From: Legionella gresilensis
GTDB taxonomy: Bacteria; Pseudomonadota; Gammaproteobacteria; Legionellales; Legionellaceae
Assembly (NCBI RefSeq): GCF_900639865.1
Contig: NZ_CAAAHX010000003.1
Coordinates: forward strand, 62,001 to 126,000
DNA length: 64,000 nucleotides
Direction of reading: 5' to 3'
Shown here piece after piece: positions 33,906-45,435 of the stretch. Each line of letters opens with the position of its first letter. Position 1 is the stretch's first letter. Both the position numbers and the translations under genes were made by a program. The notes under the pieces were generated by a model that was given only the letters and a program-made list of their open reading frames with translations, was not told where the DNA came from and did not search any database.

Positions 33906-35582
33906 TTATTCTGCTTCTCTATGAGCCATTTTTTCCTTAAGCAAATCTCCTAAGGTAGTTGAAGCTACTTCACTACGAGAGTATTTTTTAATTGCTTCTG
34001 CTTGCTCATGAGCATCTTTTGCTTTCACTGAGAGTGAAATCGTACGATTTTTCTTATCGATATTAACGATTTTAGCCTCTAACTCGTCTCCTTCTTTAAA
34101 GAGAGAATTCGCATCTTCGACTCGATCTTCTGATAACTCAGTAGCCCGAATAGTTCCTATAACTTCCCGACCTAAGTCGACAGTTACAGTTTTTGGCTCA
34201 ACGCTAAGTACTTTACCTTTAACGATCGCACCTTTACTATGCTCTTCAACAAAAGTAGCAAAAGAATCACCTTCAAGTTGCTTCAGGCCTAAAGAAATAC
34301 GCTCTCTTTCAGGGTCAATAGCAAGAATGATTGCTTCAAGCTCTTGTCCTTTCTTAAATTGCTTGACCGCTTCCTCGCCTGGAATAGTCCAAGATATATC
34401 AGATAAGTGAACAAGACCATCAATATCACCTTCCAGCCCAATAAAGATTCCAAAATCAGTAATTGAGCGAATTTTGCCGGATACTTTTTGACCTTTATTA
34501 TGTGTCTGAGCAAATTGATGCCAAGGATTACCTACACATTGCTTCATACCTAGAGAAATACGACGACGTTCTTCATCAATTTCGAGAACCATAACGTCGA
34601 CCATATCGCCCATTGATACTACTTTGCTTGGATGAACATTTTTATTAGTCCAATCCATTTCAGACATATGAACTAAGCCTTCTACGCCTTCTTCTATTTC
34701 TACAAAACAGCCGTAATCAGTAATATTGGTTACTTTGCCTTTCATTTTCTTACCGACAGGATAACGCTCAACAAGGTCAACCCATGGATCATTACCAAGC
34801 TGCTTCATACCTAAAGAAACGCGATTACGTTCACTATCAAAACTTAAGACTTTTACTTTAACGTCTTGGCCTACAGTAAGCACTTCACTTGGATGTTTAA
34901 CGCGTTTCCAAGAAATATCAGTAATATGTAATAGACCGTCAATACCACCTAAATCAATGAATGCACCATAATCAGTAAGGTTTTTAACGATACCATTTAG
35001 TATTTGTCCATCATGTAAAGAATCTAATAATGCTTGTCTATCAGCACTACTCTCTTCCTCTACTACAGCTCGACGTGAAACAACAATGTTGTTACGCTTT
35101 AAATCCATTTTTATTACTTTAAATTCAAGCTCTTTTCCTTCCAAATAAGAAGGATCACGTACAGGTCTGACATCAACTAAAGAACCGGGTAGGAATGCCC
35201 TTATCGAGCCAATTTCAACTGTAAAACCACCTTTAACCTTACCTGAAATTAAACCAGTTACAGTATCATTGTTTTCATGCGATTTCGATAATTTACGCCA
35301 TGCTTCTTGGCGCTTCGCTTTTTCACGCGATAATAACGTCTCACCAAACCCATCTTCAACAGAATCTAGAGCAACTTCGACTGTGTCCCCAACATGGATT
35401 TCTAATTTACCATTTTTATCTTGAAACTCTTCTACAGCAACAATACCTTCAGATTTCAAGCCAGCATTTAAAGTTACATAATCATCATCGATATCAATAA
35501 CTTTTGCGGTAATTATAGCGCCAGGGTAAAATTGAGCACCAGCGATGCTTTGCTCGAACAACTCTTTGAAACTTTCAGACAT
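33906..35582 (-). CDS. rpsA: 30S ribosomal protein S1
   Basis: S1 brings mRNA to the 30S subunit. Six S1/OB-fold repeats are visible in order, with blocks such as [41 protein letters not shown] and [21 protein letters not shown]. The ATG at 35580-35582 ([11 protein letters not shown]) aligns with the usual N-terminus and follows AGAGAG; the frame goes on to 35615 but that extension is not conserved. The resulting 558 residues match the E. coli protein (557). It follows cmk on the same strand, as in most gammaproteobacteria. The leader contains a small dyad, GTGAT/ATCAC, near 35617-35632, of unknown role. Confidence 0.97.
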   Translation of the reverse strand: MSESFKELFEQSIAGAQFYPGAIITAKVIDIDDDYVTLNAGLKSEGIVAVEEFQDKNGKLEIHVGDTVEVALDSVEDGFGETLLSREKAKRQEAWRKLSKSHENNDTVTGLISGKVKGGFTVEIGSIRAFLPGSLVDVRPVRDPSYLEGKELEFKVIKMDLKRNNIVVSRRAVVEEESSADRQALLDSLHDGQILNGIVKNLTDYGAFIDLGGIDGLLHITDISWKRVKHPSEVLTVGQDVKVKVLSFDSERNRVSLGMKQLGNDPWVDLVERYPVGKKMKGKVTNITDYGCFVEIEEGVEGLVHMSEMDWTNKNVHPSKVVSMGDMVDVMVLEIDEERRRISLGMKQCVGNPWHQFAQTHNKGQKVSGKIRSITDFGIFIGLEGDIDGLVHLSDISWTIPGEEAVKQFKKGQELEAIILAIDPERERISLGLKQLEGDSFATFVEEHSKGAIVKGKVLSVEPKTVTVDLGREVIGTIRATELSEDRVEDANSLFKEGDELEAKIVNIDKKNRTISLSVKAKDAHEQAEAIKKYSRSEVASTTLGDLLKEKMAHREAE

Positions 35583-35727
35583 GTTAATTAACTCTCTAGT
35601 AAAAAAAATAGCCATGTGATATCCGGATCACAAAGCCTCCCAATAATTATTTATATTTCTCTTATACTTAAGTAAATTCATTTAACATTAATATAAAAGA
35701 ACTTCAAACTGAATCAAATTTTGAACA

Positions 35728-36423
35728 TTATTCAGAATTTAATTGCTTGTTCACTAATTTTAAAACATTATTGAACACTTGTACAATAGTTAAGCCAGTT
35801 GTATCAATAAGAATTGCATCTGCAGCAGGTGTTAAAGGCGCGTGTTGACGGCTTATATCACGCTCATCTCGCATAGTTAATTCATTGATGACCTCGGCGA
35901 GGCTAACATCAATTCCACTTTCTTTCAACTGTAAATATCGTCTATTTGCTCGAATTTCAGGTGTTGCATGTAAATAAATCTTAAGAAATGCATCTGGGAA
36001 AACAACTGTGCCCATATCTCGACCATCGGTAACAAGCCCTGGCGACTGAGCAAACGCCCGTTGTCGAGCTAATAAAGCTGTTCTAATCTCTGGTATAACA
36101 GCAATTTTTGAAGCATCTTGACCGCATTGCTCACTACGTATTTCCTTATAAACATCTCGTTTATCTAAAATAACTGTACATTTTAAATGGGGATCTGTTT
36201 CGAATTTTACATTTAAATTATGAGCAAGCTCCACCATACTAGGAACATCATTAAAATTTATCCCTTTTTGTCTAACAGCATAAGCAAGTACTCTATAAAT
36301 TGAGCCACTATCTAGCACATTCCAGTTTAAATGATCAGCTAACATATAGCATAAAGTCCCTTTGCCAGTGCCGCTTGGCCCATCAATAGTAATGACAGGA
36401 ATGACTTTATCTAGCTTCATCAT
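35728..36423 (-). CDS. cmk: Cytidylate kinase
   Basis: This P-loop kinase (231 residues) phosphorylates CMP and dCMP. VITIDGPSGTGKGT is the N-terminal nucleotide motif; DGRDMGTVVFPDA and the RDERDISRQHAPLTPA lid are family signatures. The ATG at 36423 is preceded by GAGGAACAGT, a clear ribosome site, so it is preferred to the upstream TTG at 36435. It overlaps the end of aroA by 17 bases, consistent with coupling in the serC-aroA-cmk-rpsA run. Confidence 0.96.
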   Translation of the reverse strand: MMKLDKVIPVITIDGPSGTGKGTLCYMLADHLNWNVLDSGSIYRVLAYAVRQKGINFNDVPSMVELAHNLNVKFETDPHLKCTVILDKRDVYKEIRSEQCGQDASKIAVIPEIRTALLARQRAFAQSPGLVTDGRDMGTVVFPDAFLKIYLHATPEIRANRRYLQLKESGIDVSLAEVINELTMRDERDISRQHAPLTPAADAILIDTTGLTIVQVFNNVLKLVNKQLNSE

Positions 36424-37726
36424 ACTGTTCCTCAATAGCTAAATGAATCATATTGGCCGTTTTTACAAAACTTGGAAATGAGGTAGCTACATTAGCACAA
36501 TTTTTTATTATTACCTTATCTTTGGCAACAGCACCAGCTATAGAAAAAGCCATCGCTATGCGATGATCATGATAACTATCTATTTTACCACCCTTGATAG
36601 TACCGCCATTAATAAATACGCCGTCACTAAAAGTTTGTATTTCTATACCTAGACGCTGTAAACCATCAGCCATCGCACTAATTCTATCACTTTCCTTATT
36701 ACGCAACTCCTTAGCACCATGCAATCTGGTTTGTCCTTTCGCACAAGCAGCCGCTATAAAAATAATGGGAAATTCGTCAATAGCGAGAGGAACTAAGTTA
36801 GAAGGAATATCAATCCCCTCTAAAGGCGCATAACGTACATGTAAATCAGCTACTAATTCCTCACCATAAAGTCGTTTATTTTTCAAATCTATATGAGCGC
36901 CCATCTGTTGTAGAATTTGAATTACGCCGGTACGAGTAGGATTAATACCAATATTTCTTATTAAGATATCTGAATCGGGAATCAAAGTGGCTGCAACAAT
37001 AAAAAATGCTGCAGAAGAAATATCACCTGGGATAATAATATCTGTGCTAATGCACTCACCATCTGAGTTAATTATTATTTTATTTTCACACTTGCGAATA
37101 GGGTATGAGAACGTTGTTAACATTCGCTCAGTATGATCGCGGGTGAAACCTGGTTCTATAATAGTTGTATCACCAGACGCATATAAACCCGCTAACAATA
37201 ATGCTGACTTAACTTGGGCACTTGCCTCTGGCATCTCATAAGTAATACCTACTAATTCCTTGCCACCTTTAATAAAAAGCGGCGGCTTGCCTTCAGTCGT
37301 ATTAATATTAGCGCCCATCTGATTAAGGGGCCGGCTAACTCTTTCCATGGGTCTTTTAAGTAAACTTGCATCACCCGTTAATGAGCTATCAAATGGCTGC
37401 GCCGCCAGTAATCCTGCTAAAAGTCGTATGCTTGTCCCAGAGTTTCCACAATCAATAGTATCCGTAGGCGGCTGTAAACCATATTTACCTACGCCATGAA
37501 TAATAACTCGTTGAGAAATAGGACCTTCAATAGAAACACCCATTAAACAGAAAGCTTTCAGTGTAGCTAGACAATCTTCTCCATCCAAAAAGCCATTTAT
37601 CGTTGTGGTACCATGAGCAATAGCGCCAAGCATAATCGCCCGATGTGAAATTGACTTATCGCCAGGAACAGTTATATCTCCCAGCAATTTCTCAACTGGA
37701 CTACTAATAAAATCAACTACATTCAT
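36407..37726 (-). CDS. aroA: 3-phosphoshikimate 1-carboxyvinyltransferase (EPSP synthase), class II
   Basis: A 439-residue shikimate-pathway enzyme joining PEP and shikimate-3-phosphate. The four motifs used to define class II (glyphosate-tolerant) EPSP synthases are all readable: GDKS in PGDKSISHR, SAQVK, RDHTE, and NPTR in INPTRTG. The class I block LFLGNAGTAMRPL is replaced by CGNSGTSIRLLAG. The enzyme has the two-domain inside-out barrel repeat of the family. It overlaps serC by four bases and cmk by 17 bases, so it lies within a coupled operon. Confidence 0.95.
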   Translation of the reverse strand: MNVVDFISSPVEKLLGDITVPGDKSISHRAIMLGAIAHGTTTINGFLDGEDCLATLKAFCLMGVSIEGPISQRVIIHGVGKYGLQPPTDTIDCGNSGTSIRLLAGLLAAQPFDSSLTGDASLLKRPMERVSRPLNQMGANINTTEGKPPLFIKGGKELVGITYEMPEASAQVKSALLLAGLYASGDTTIIEPGFTRDHTERMLTTFSYPIRKCENKIIINSDGECISTDIIIPGDISSAAFFIVAATLIPDSDILIRNIGINPTRTGVIQILQQMGAHIDLKNKRLYGEELVADLHVRYAPLEGIDIPSNLVPLAIDEFPIIFIAAACAKGQTRLHGAKELRNKESDRISAMADGLQRLGIEIQTFSDGVFINGGTIKGGKIDSYHDHRIAMAFSIAGAVAKDKVIIKNCANVATSFPSFVKTANMIHLAIEEQYDEAR

Positions 37727-38811
37727 AAACTCTGCCCCTTGGCAAAATCACTCATAAATTCAATTAAACGCTCAACACCTTCTAAGGGCATAGAATTATA
37801 CATACTTGCTCGTAGGCCGCCTACAGTTCGATGCCCTCTTAACGCTAATAGCCCTCTCTCTGCAGCTTGAACAAGAAATTTTTCTTCAAGTTCCTTGTGA
37901 GACAAAGTAAAACAAATATTTAAAATCGAACGCGCATCTTTAGCAATTTTGCACTGATAAAAAGGATTATTATCAATATAGTTATAAAATTTTGCCGCTT
38001 TTTCGCAATTTTGCTTATAAAGTGCTTCAACGCCACCTTGGTCTTCAATCCACTTAAACATTTTCAAAGCTAGATAACAATTAAATGTCGGAGGGGTTGC
38101 ATAAACTGATTTATTTTCAACATGAACTCGAAAATCGAGCATCGTTGGCAGCTTTTTATGCTTAATCTTTTCTACTAAATCTTGCCTTATAATTACAACT
38201 GTTAATCCAGAGTTAGCAATATTTTTCTGCGCGCCAGCAAAAATTAAACCATAATCATCAATATTTATAGGCTCTGCTAATAGGCATGAAGTCATATCGG
38301 CAATCAAAGGGATATTATTATGCTTAGGCGGTATTGGAAATCGTATACCATTAATTGTTTCATTAGGCGTATAGTAAATGTATGAAGTATTTTCTTTAAA
38401 TTGCCATACAGGTTTCTTTGGTATAGATGTAAACCCATTAGGCTCACTAGAAGCAATCACATAAGCTTGCTTAAGCTTCTTAGTTTCTTCATAGGCCATA
38501 GTTGACCATATTCCCGTAAGAAAAAACCCTGCTTGCTCTCCTTTCTTTAGTAAATTCATAGGAATCATACTAAATTGGGTGCGTGCAGCTCCGCCTAAAA
38601 ATAGAACATAATAGTTATATGGAATATTTAAAAGCCGACGCAAGCGATGCTCGGCTTCTTCTATAAGTGTGAGGAATTCATTAGTACGGTGGCCTATTTC
38701 CATGATAGACATGCCTGAACCATGCCAATTTAATAACTCTTGTTGAGCTTCAAGCAATATTTCGGTGGGCAACATCGCAGGGCCTGCACCAAAATTATAA
38801 CCTCTATTCAT
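37723..38811 (-). CDS. serC: Phosphoserine aminotransferase
   Basis: A PLP enzyme of 362 residues in serine and pyridoxine synthesis. The N-terminus [15 protein letters not shown] is diagnostic, and the PLP lysine is in [35 protein letters not shown] near the C-terminus is also typical. It overlaps gyrA by eight bases and aroA by four; the serC-aroA pair is conserved in gammaproteobacteria. Confidence 0.96.
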   Translation of the reverse strand: MNRGYNFGAGPAMLPTEILLEAQQELLNWHGSGMSIMEIGHRTNEFLTLIEEAEHRLRRLLNIPYNYYVLFLGGAARTQFSMIPMNLLKKGEQAGFFLTGIWSTMAYEETKKLKQAYVIASSEPNGFTSIPKKPVWQFKENTSYIYYTPNETINGIRFPIPPKHNNIPLIADMTSCLLAEPINIDDYGLIFAGAQKNIANSGLTVVIIRQDLVEKIKHKKLPTMLDFRVHVENKSVYATPPTFNCYLALKMFKWIEDQGGVEALYKQNCEKAAKFYNYIDNNPFYQCKIAKDARSILNICFTLSHKELEEKFLVQAAERGLLALRGHRTVGGLRASMYNSMPLEGVERLIEFMSDFAKGQSL

Positions 38812-41380
38812 TAGTCATTTCTTCAGTATCAACTAGCTCATCTTGTGTTTCATCAAGCTCAACAATACGCTGCATTCCTACAACTTGCTCGCCTGAATGA
38901 AGATTCATTAATCGTACGCCTTGAGTATTCCTACCGATTACTGATAATTCGTCAATTCTAAAACGGACTAAGGTGCCTTTATCCGTAATTAGCATTGCCT
39001 CGTCGCCTTCCTCCACTTGCAAGGCACGAACTACTTTGCCATTTCTTTCATTAACTTGAATAGAAATAACTCCTTGACCGCCTCGGCCAGAAACGCGATA
39101 CTCAGCAATATCTGTTCGCTTACCATAGCCATTTTCCGTAGCCGTTAAAATAGTACCTTCAGATTTTGCGACTACCATAGAAATTACCGACTGATCGTCA
39201 TGCAAGCGAATTCCTCTTACCCCACGCGCTGTTCTACCCATAGGTCTAACTAATTGTTCATCAAACCGGATAACTTTACCAGCATCAGTAAATAACATAA
39301 TATCTCTGTTGCCATCGGTAATATCAACACCAACTAAGCAATCATCTTCAACCAAATCAACTGCAATAATCCCATTAGAACGTGGCCTACTAAAAGCGTT
39401 AAGCGGTACTTTCTTAACAGTACCATGCTTCGTTGTCATAAACACAAAGTAACCTTCATCATAACTTCTAACAGGTAACATTGCATTAATTGCCTCACCT
39501 GGTGCCAATGGCAAGATATTAATAATGGGTTTACCACGAGAAATTCGACTAGCTAACGGTAATTGATAGGCTTTTAACCAATAAAGCTTGCCATGATTGG
39601 AGAAACATAACAAGGTATCATGAGTACTAGCAATAATAAGTTTCTCAATGAAATCCTCATCTTTAACATTCGTTGCCGACTTACCTTTACCACCTCGCCG
39701 TTGCGCTTGATAAGCGGATAAAGGTTGATATTTTACATATCCCTCATGCGATAAAGTTACAACGACATCTTCTTCCGTGATTAGGTCTTCAATTGTTAAA
39801 TCTTCTTGAGAGGCAATAACTTCTGTACGTCGATTATCGCCAAATTGGGTTTTAATATCGACAAACTCATCATGAATTACCTGTAATAATCTTTCAGGTG
39901 AGGCAAGTATATCGAGTAAATCCTTAATATGTTCTAAAAGTTGTTCAAATTCTTTAATAATCTTATCTTGTTCTAAAGCGGTTAAACGATGTAATCTCAA
40001 CTCTAAAATTGCTTGCGCCTGTTCAGGTGAAAGCCGATAAACATCATCTATTAGACCATAGTCTGCAGAAAGATTATCTGGACGACATGCATCACTACCT
40101 GCAGCTTGCAACATACTTTTTACCAAGCCTGCACTCCAGGTTTTAGCAAGTAAACGCTCCTTAGCGTCTTGAGGCGTTGGTGATTCCTTTATTAATTCTA
40201 TCATTTCATCAATATTAGCTAGAGCAATACCTAATCCCTCTAATAAGTGTGCTCTTTCACGTGCTTTTTTAAGTTCAAAAATAGTCCGTCTAGTAACTAC
40301 TTCGCGACGGTGTTTGATAAAATGCTCTAATACCTGCTTTAAATTCAAAGTCCGGGGCTGCCCATCTACCAAAGCAACCATGTTAATACCAAACACATTT
40401 TGCATTTGCGTATGGGCATAAAGATTGTTTAGGATAACTTCTGCTACTTCACCGCGTTTTAATTCAATAACAACGCGCATCCCTTGCTTGTCGGATTCAT
40501 CTCTTAAACCCGAAATACCTTCTATTTTCTTTTCCCGAACTAACTCAGCAATTTTCTCTACTAATCGTGCTTTATTTACTTGATAAGGAAGCTCGGTAAT
40601 AATAATTGCTTGCTTGCTGCTATGAGAATCCGTTTCGATTTCTGTACGAGCCCTAATAAAAATTCGACCACGGCCTGTTTGGTAAGCTTGCACAATTCCT
40701 GCCCTACCATTAATAATGGCGGCTGTAGGAAAATCAGGTGCTGGAATATAATCCATTAATTCTTCAATCGTTAAACTAGGCTCTTTAATTAAGGCGATAC
40801 AAGCATTAATGACTTCTGATAAGTTATGCGGTGGAATGTTAGTAGCCATTCCAACAGCAATACCCGAAGAACCATTGACTAATAAATTAGGCACCCGTGT
40901 TGGTAATACAGAGGGTGCGAATTCTGTTTCATCATAATTAGGAACAAAATCAACTGTATTTTTTTCTAAGTCTGCTAATAAGGCATGGGCAAGCTTTGAC
41001 ATGCGTATCTCGGTATAACGCATTGCTGCAGCTCTATCTCCGTCTACTGAACCGAAATTTCCCTGACCATCTATCAATAGATAACGCATAGAAAAGGGTT
41101 GAGCCATACGTACAATAGTGTCGTATACTGCCGTATCGCCATGTGGATGATATTTACCAATAACGTCTCCCACAACCCGCGCTGACTTCTTATATGCCTT
41201 GTTCCAGTCATTACCTAGTTCATTCATCGCAAATAAGACACGCCTATGAACGGGCTTTAATCCATCACGTACATCAGGCAAAGCACGACCTACAATGACA
41301 CTCATTGCATAGTCAAGGTAGGACTGCTTCAATTCATCTTCAATATTTACTGATATAATTTCTCTGGCAGAATAAACCAT
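38804..41380 (-). CDS. gyrA: DNA gyrase subunit A
   Basis: This 858-residue subunit has the breakage-reunion domain with catalytic Y122 (AAAMRYTE) and the C-terminal beta-pinwheel, including the gyrase box in QRRGGKG. The quinolone-resistance region reads [13 protein letters not shown], with T83 and D87. Thr at 83 is the wild-type state in several gammaproteobacteria, and no resistance change is evident. It diverges from gltA across a 321-base gap and leads the serC-aroA-cmk run. The C-terminus is acidic ([18 protein letters not shown]). Confidence 0.97.
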   Translation of the reverse strand: MVYSAREIISVNIEDELKQSYLDYAMSVIVGRALPDVRDGLKPVHRRVLFAMNELGNDWNKAYKKSARVVGDVIGKYHPHGDTAVYDTIVRMAQPFSMRYLLIDGQGNFGSVDGDRAAAMRYTEIRMSKLAHALLADLEKNTVDFVPNYDETEFAPSVLPTRVPNLLVNGSSGIAVGMATNIPPHNLSEVINACIALIKEPSLTIEELMDYIPAPDFPTAAIINGRAGIVQAYQTGRGRIFIRARTEIETDSHSSKQAIIITELPYQVNKARLVEKIAELVREKKIEGISGLRDESDKQGMRVVIELKRGEVAEVILNNLYAHTQMQNVFGINMVALVDGQPRTLNLKQVLEHFIKHRREVVTRRTIFELKKARERAHLLEGLGIALANIDEMIELIKESPTPQDAKERLLAKTWSAGLVKSMLQAAGSDACRPDNLSADYGLIDDVYRLSPEQAQAILELRLHRLTALEQDKIIKEFEQLLEHIKDLLDILASPERLLQVIHDEFVDIKTQFGDNRRTEVIASQEDLTIEDLITEEDVVVTLSHEGYVKYQPLSAYQAQRRGGKGKSATNVKDEDFIEKLIIASTHDTLLCFSNHGKLYWLKAYQLPLASRISRGKPIINILPLAPGEAINAMLPVRSYDEGYFVFMTTKHGTVKKVPLNAFSRPRSNGIIAVDLVEDDCLVGVDITDGNRDIMLFTDAGKVIRFDEQLVRPMGRTARGVRGIRLHDDQSVISMVVAKSEGTILTATENGYGKRTDIAEYRVSGRGGQGVISIQVNERNGKVVRALQVEEGDEAMLITDKGTLVRFRIDELSVIGRNTQGVRLMNLHSGEQVVGMQRIVELDETQDELVDTEEMTNE

Positions 41381-41701
41381 GGCGAAGAAAGATCCTTATG
41401 CAATTTTTAGAAAATAAGAGCCTGTAAGGATACCATACAGATAGCTTAAATTGAATCAGGCAAAAACAGCTATTAAGACTTTATAACAAGAAAGCTTTTT
41501 CTTTTTATCTAATTATATTATTGTATCTAAAAAATTGATTTTGCGCTTATTTAATTTAAACATCTGCCTCTTAAAAAAGTCAATATGTATTATAATTAAA
41601 CATTTAGTATAAAAATAATTGTAGACTCGTACTGATCATTTTTATATAGTCTTTTCCATTTTTACGCAGCGAGGCTCTCAAGCCATTACTTAGGAGACGC
41701 T
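41381..41701. promoter_or_regulatory. Divergent gyrA/gltA upstream region
   Basis: No gene lies here. For gltA a plausible sigma-70 promoter is TTGTAG (41619-41624), 18 bases, TATATA (41643-41648). A strong ribosome site (AGGAGA, 41692-41697) precedes the gltA ATG. For gyrA no clear promoter stands out in the AT-rich sequence. Confidence 0.4.
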
Positions 41702-42973
41702 ATGACCAAAAAGTATGCCGAACTTAGCCTAGAGGGCCATGAGCCGGTAAAATTACCTATTTATAGTCCTACACTTGGTAATGATGTTATTGATATTAAT
41801 AATTTAAGCCAAGTTGGTTTATTTACTTTTGATCCAGGATTTGTTTCAACAGCTGCTTGTGAATCCAAAATAACGTTTATTGATGGCGAGAAAGGGATAT
41901 TGCTATATCGGGGCTACCCTATCGAGCAATTAGCAGAGAAAAAGGACTTTTTAGATGTAAGCTATCTCCTTTTAAATGGAGAACTACCCAATGAAGAAGA
42001 GAAAAAGGACTTCGTAAGCCTTATTAATAACCATACAATGGTACATCAACAAATGTATCAGTTTTTAAATGGCTTTCGACGCGATGCGCATCCCATGGCA
42101 ATTATGGTGGGCATTGTTGGTGCTCTATCTGCCTTTTATCATGATTCAATGGATCTAAATAACCAACAAGATAGATATATTTCAGCAATACGATTAATCT
42201 CTAAAATGCCAACACTGGCTGCTATGAGTTATAAATACTCGGTTGGCCAGCCCTATATGTATCCTTTAAATAAAATGTCTTATGCAGAAAACTTTTTACA
42301 TATGATGTTTGGAGTCCCATCTGAGAATGTTACTCCTAATCCTATTATTGTTAATGCAATGGATACTATCTTTATTTTACATGCAGACCATGAACAAAAT
42401 GCATCGACCTCAACGGTACGCCTTGCTGGTTCAACTGGGGCTAATCCATTTGCATGTATATCAGCAGGTATTGGCGCTTTATGGGGCCCCGCTCATGGTG
42501 GAGCTAATGAAGCATGTCTTAATATGTTAAATGAAATTGGGGATATCAAAAATATTAATCACTATATTAAACGTGCGAAAGATAAAGATGATCCATTTCG
42601 CTTAATGGGCTTTGGCCATCGAGTTTATAAAAGCTATGATCCTCGTGCCAAAGTAATGCGTAAAACATGTCATGCAGTATTGCAAGCAGTCGGCGCACTT
42701 GATTCACCTTTATTTAAACTAGCCATGGAACTTGAACGCATTGCTCTTGAAGATGAATATTTTATTGAGAAAAAACTCTATCCTAACGTTGATTTTTATT
42801 CAGGATTAACTTTAAGCGCTATCGGTATTCCAACTAACATGTTTACTGTTATCTTTGCTTTAGCAAGAACTGTGGGTTGGATGTCTCATTGGATGGAAAT
42901 GGTTGCTAGCCGGTCTAAACTTGGCCGCCCACGTCAACTTTATACAGGTGAAAAAGAAAGAGACGTGCCCTAA
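41702..42973 (+). CDS. gltA: Citrate synthase
   Basis: A type II citrate synthase of 423 residues, the large proteobacterial form. The active-site histidines are in [17 protein letters not shown] and [15 protein letters not shown], and the catalytic aspartate is in [16 protein letters not shown]. The N-terminal extension ([20 protein letters not shown]) is that of NADH-regulated hexameric enzymes. It is a monocistronic plus-strand gene that converges on the ankyrin-protein gene. Confidence 0.97.
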   Translation: MTKKYAELSLEGHEPVKLPIYSPTLGNDVIDINNLSQVGLFTFDPGFVSTAACESKITFIDGEKGILLYRGYPIEQLAEKKDFLDVSYLLLNGELPNEEEKKDFVSLINNHTMVHQQMYQFLNGFRRDAHPMAIMVGIVGALSAFYHDSMDLNNQQDRYISAIRLISKMPTLAAMSYKYSVGQPYMYPLNKMSYAENFLHMMFGVPSENVTPNPIIVNAMDTIFILHADHEQNASTSTVRLAGSTGANPFACISAGIGALWGPAHGGANEACLNMLNEIGDIKNINHYIKRAKDKDDPFRLMGFGHRVYKSYDPRAKVMRKTCHAVLQAVGALDSPLFKLAMELERIALEDEYFIEKKLYPNVDFYSGLTLSAIGIPTNMFTVIFALARTVGWMSHWMEMVASRSKLGRPRQLYTGEKERDVP

Positions 42974-42988
42974 TACCTATTTTGTTTA

Positions 42989-43020
42989 TGTAGCATCTAG
43001 ACAGAAATATAGATGCTACA
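42989..43020. other. Perfect 11-base inverted repeat between convergent genes
   Basis: TGTAGCATCTA (42989-42999) and TAGATGCTACA (43010-43020). It lies just past the gltA stop and overlaps the stop of the convergent ankyrin gene. A T-run is absent in both directions, so factor-independent termination is doubtful, but a stable stem at a convergent junction may protect 3' ends. Confidence 0.55.
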
Positions 43021-44590
43021 TCATATCGCTAATATGCAGCAAACTGGTTTCTGGTTGAATACTTTTATTAGCATACATAGCCCTTCTCGTAGTAAAAAAA
43101 GTACATCCATAAGCTGTTACCTGTGAAAGACCATACCGTCTTTCTAAAAACGCTAAATTATCGTTGCCAGCCGCTAATAAGCGTTGTGATCGATTAAAAT
43201 TTCCAATCGCTGCAATAGCTATCTTATTGTCATTTTCTCTAGCAATTCTTAAGGCATTTTTTCTATCACAGTTTTGTATTATTAAGTTAGCACCAGCTTG
43301 CAGTAACAGCGTAATTAACTCCATACTTTGTTTAGAGTATTTACAAGCTATCATAAGGGGCGTATTAACTTTATCATCAGCCCGGTTAATATCGATATGC
43401 GGATGTGTTATCAGCAATTTAACTAAGGGTAAATTTCCTAATTTACAGGCCAACCCTAGTGCTGTTTTGCCATCAGATTGACATGCTATATTAATATCTA
43501 AATCACGAATCTCCATTAAAATAGCTAAAATTTTACTTTGGTTGCAATCAACGGTTAACCTTAAAGCGTCTTTGACTTGCGTTTGAGTTAGCAAATTGCC
43601 TCTTTTATTTTGTAAACGAGCCATTTCTCTAATACTTAGATCATCGCCACTTTGAACACAAATTTCCATAAAACTAATATTCCGACAATTTTTATACCAA
43701 AAATGTTGATAAGTTACTGGATAACTATTATTTAATTGCTGTAAACGATGTCTTAAATTTAAATTATCAAATGCAATAAAATCGATATTAATAATAAGCG
43801 TACCTCGCTCTTCAAAACTGTTATTTAATTGACTACTTAATTGCCGCTCGTTAAGAAGAAGATAAGGATAGTCGGAGGATTGTTTATATAAGTAATTAGT
43901 ATCTAGTAATAGCCAACCATATGGATGTCTTTTTAAACCTATAGAGTGCTGTTCATTACTAACTATCATAACTAAATTGTCATGAAGATGGATCAAAGAG
44001 CTTAAATACTTAAAATAATCATCTACATGGATTAAAGATGCCATAGCAACGGTTTTGGTAAAAAGTTTTTTAATCGCACCTCCACATGCTAAACCTTGTT
44101 GAGCAGTATCAAGAATATTATCAATATTCGTTTGAGTTATACGCCCGTTATAGATAGGTTCATAGCTATGTGGTGACTGTGCAATGCATACTGCTTCAAT
44201 AAGCGCGTTTATTTCAAGTAGTTGTTCTTCTTGATAATTAACCTGCTGATTACGCTTAATTTTATTTGTAATTCTCCTAACCTTAGCAACTAAATTCTCT
44301 TTTTCTTTACGAATTAAATTAATTCTTTCATAAAATGTGCCTTCTCTTTGAGATACTGACTCTTGTGCCCAAGTAATGGTAAAACCAAAACAAATCCCTT
44401 CACCAGGCTTATAGTTAAAACGCTCCATTAATTGAAGCAAATCATTATGTTCTAAACCACTACTAATTTTAGCTTTGGTGTCATCTAAAGTGATGTACCC
44501 AGGAATGATATTAGTGATATTTAATCGCGTTAAATTTTTAAATTTAATTAAAATAGCTATTGCAAAGATTAAAAGCCAAACATAAAGCAT
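43016..44590 (-). CDS. Ankyrin-repeat protein with possible YopT-like (C58) cysteine protease domain
   Basis: The protein has 524 residues. It starts with a hydrophobic helix (about 3-16). A domain follows with C67 in EGICFGFTITWAQ, then H215 in EQHSIGLKR and D230 in YGWLLLDTNY; the Cys-Gly...Trp block and the His-x14-Asp-x-Asn spacing recall YopT/C58 cysteine proteases. The stretch between (about 85-135) is a charged coiled coil. Residues about 365-475 contain three or so ankyrin repeats (GKTALGLACKLGNLPLVKLL; NTPLMIACKYSKQSMELITL). Ankyrin proteins of Legionella are often Dot/Icm effectors. The protease assignment rests on residue pattern only. No PmrA box is seen upstream. Confidence 0.75.
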   Translation of the reverse strand: MLYVWLLIFAIAILIKFKNLTRLNITNIIPGYITLDDTKAKISSGLEHNDLLQLMERFNYKPGEGICFGFTITWAQESVSQREGTFYERINLIRKEKENLVAKVRRITNKIKRNQQVNYQEEQLLEINALIEAVCIAQSPHSYEPIYNGRITQTNIDNILDTAQQGLACGGAIKKLFTKTVAMASLIHVDDYFKYLSSLIHLHDNLVMIVSNEQHSIGLKRHPYGWLLLDTNYLYKQSSDYPYLLLNERQLSSQLNNSFEERGTLIINIDFIAFDNLNLRHRLQQLNNSYPVTYQHFWYKNCRNISFMEICVQSGDDLSIREMARLQNKRGNLLTQTQVKDALRLTVDCNQSKILAILMEIRDLDINIACQSDGKTALGLACKLGNLPLVKLLITHPHIDINRADDKVNTPLMIACKYSKQSMELITLLLQAGANLIIQNCDRKNALRIARENDNKIAIAAIGNFNRSQRLLAAGNDNLAFLERRYGLSQVTAYGCTFFTTRRAMYANKSIQPETSLLHISDMM

Positions 44591-44695
44591 ATTATTTACC
44601 TATTTCGTTTATATCCATTTAAAAGAAATCTATAGCCTTGTTAGCAGACAGTTTTATTGAATTTTTTTAGTTAAAGTTCAAATATTTATATTCTT

Positions 44696-45292
44696 CTAAG
44701 AATAATTAGCACGAAACCAATTAAGCATTATTAATGTAGCTGCATCAACTAGCTGCAAGTCATTCATTAATTCATAAGCTTTTTCACGCCTAATAACATG
44801 AGTTACTATTTCTTCATCATCAACCCCATGTATGTTTCCTTGAGGAGGCGTTTCTACCTCGGCGTAGAAAAGGTAATTCATTTCCGTCATCAGGCCAGGG
44901 CTTTTATATGCTTTTGCGATTAATTGCAGTTTTTTAATTTCAATACCTGTTTCTTCCTTAATTTCACGACAAGCTGTTTGTTTTGGATCATCAGAAGAAT
45001 TATCTATAGTTCCTGCCACACATTCCAAAGTAAAACAATGTTCTTTATCACTATTTAAAAAAACCCCTGGCCTAAATTGCTGGCAAAATATAAAGCTATC
45101 TTGACTTGGAATATAAAGAAGAACAGATACAGAATTTGACGCTTTAATCACTTCCCGATTAGTGACAAAAGTGACCTTTTGATTAGGCGATAGACTTGAA
45201 ACTTCAAAATCATATTTGGCTACTTCTAGGTAACCTTTATGGAGATCTAGCTTTTTAATTATTTTCGCTTGTTGGGTCATAGTTATATTCAT
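44696..45292 (-). CDS. Nudix hydrolase, NUDT14-like (sugar-nucleotide diphosphatase family)
   Basis: The 198-residue protein has a Nudix domain: AGTIDNSSDDPKQTACREIK, followed by EETGI. The box is one residue longer than the canonical Gx5Ex7RExxEExG and lacks the first glutamate, as in the mammalian UDP-glucose diphosphatase NUDT14, to which the spacing corresponds exactly. The catalytic REIKEE glutamates are present. ADP-ribose or UDP-sugar hydrolysis is the likely activity. It begins 143 bases from the divergent small secreted protein gene. The start could be the first ATG or the one four codons later. Confidence 0.85.
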   Translation of the reverse strand: MNITMTQQAKIIKKLDLHKGYLEVAKYDFEVSSLSPNQKVTFVTNREVIKASNSVSVLLYIPSQDSFIFCQQFRPGVFLNSDKEHCFTLECVAGTIDNSSDDPKQTACREIKEETGIEIKKLQLIAKAYKSPGLMTEMNYLFYAEVETPPQGNIHGVDDEEIVTHVIRREKAYELMNDLQLVDAATLIMLNWFRANYS

Positions 45293-45435
45293 TATTTTTT
45301 AATTAGCTTAGCTGATTTTTTTTAAAAATTCATTCAATACTATTTAACAAGCTCTTAAAACTTAAAACTACACAATCACTTAAATTTATGAAATGATTAG
45401 TCGGCATAAATTATAACTAAAATATAGGGAAAACT

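Noticed and set aside
38804-41380. Quinolone-resistance mutation in gyrA (T83)
   Set aside because: Thr83 is the normal residue in several gammaproteobacteria and D87 is unchanged.
42989-43020. Rho-independent terminator for gltA or the ankyrin gene
   Set aside because: The stem is perfect, but no T-run follows in either direction; kept only as an inverted repeat.
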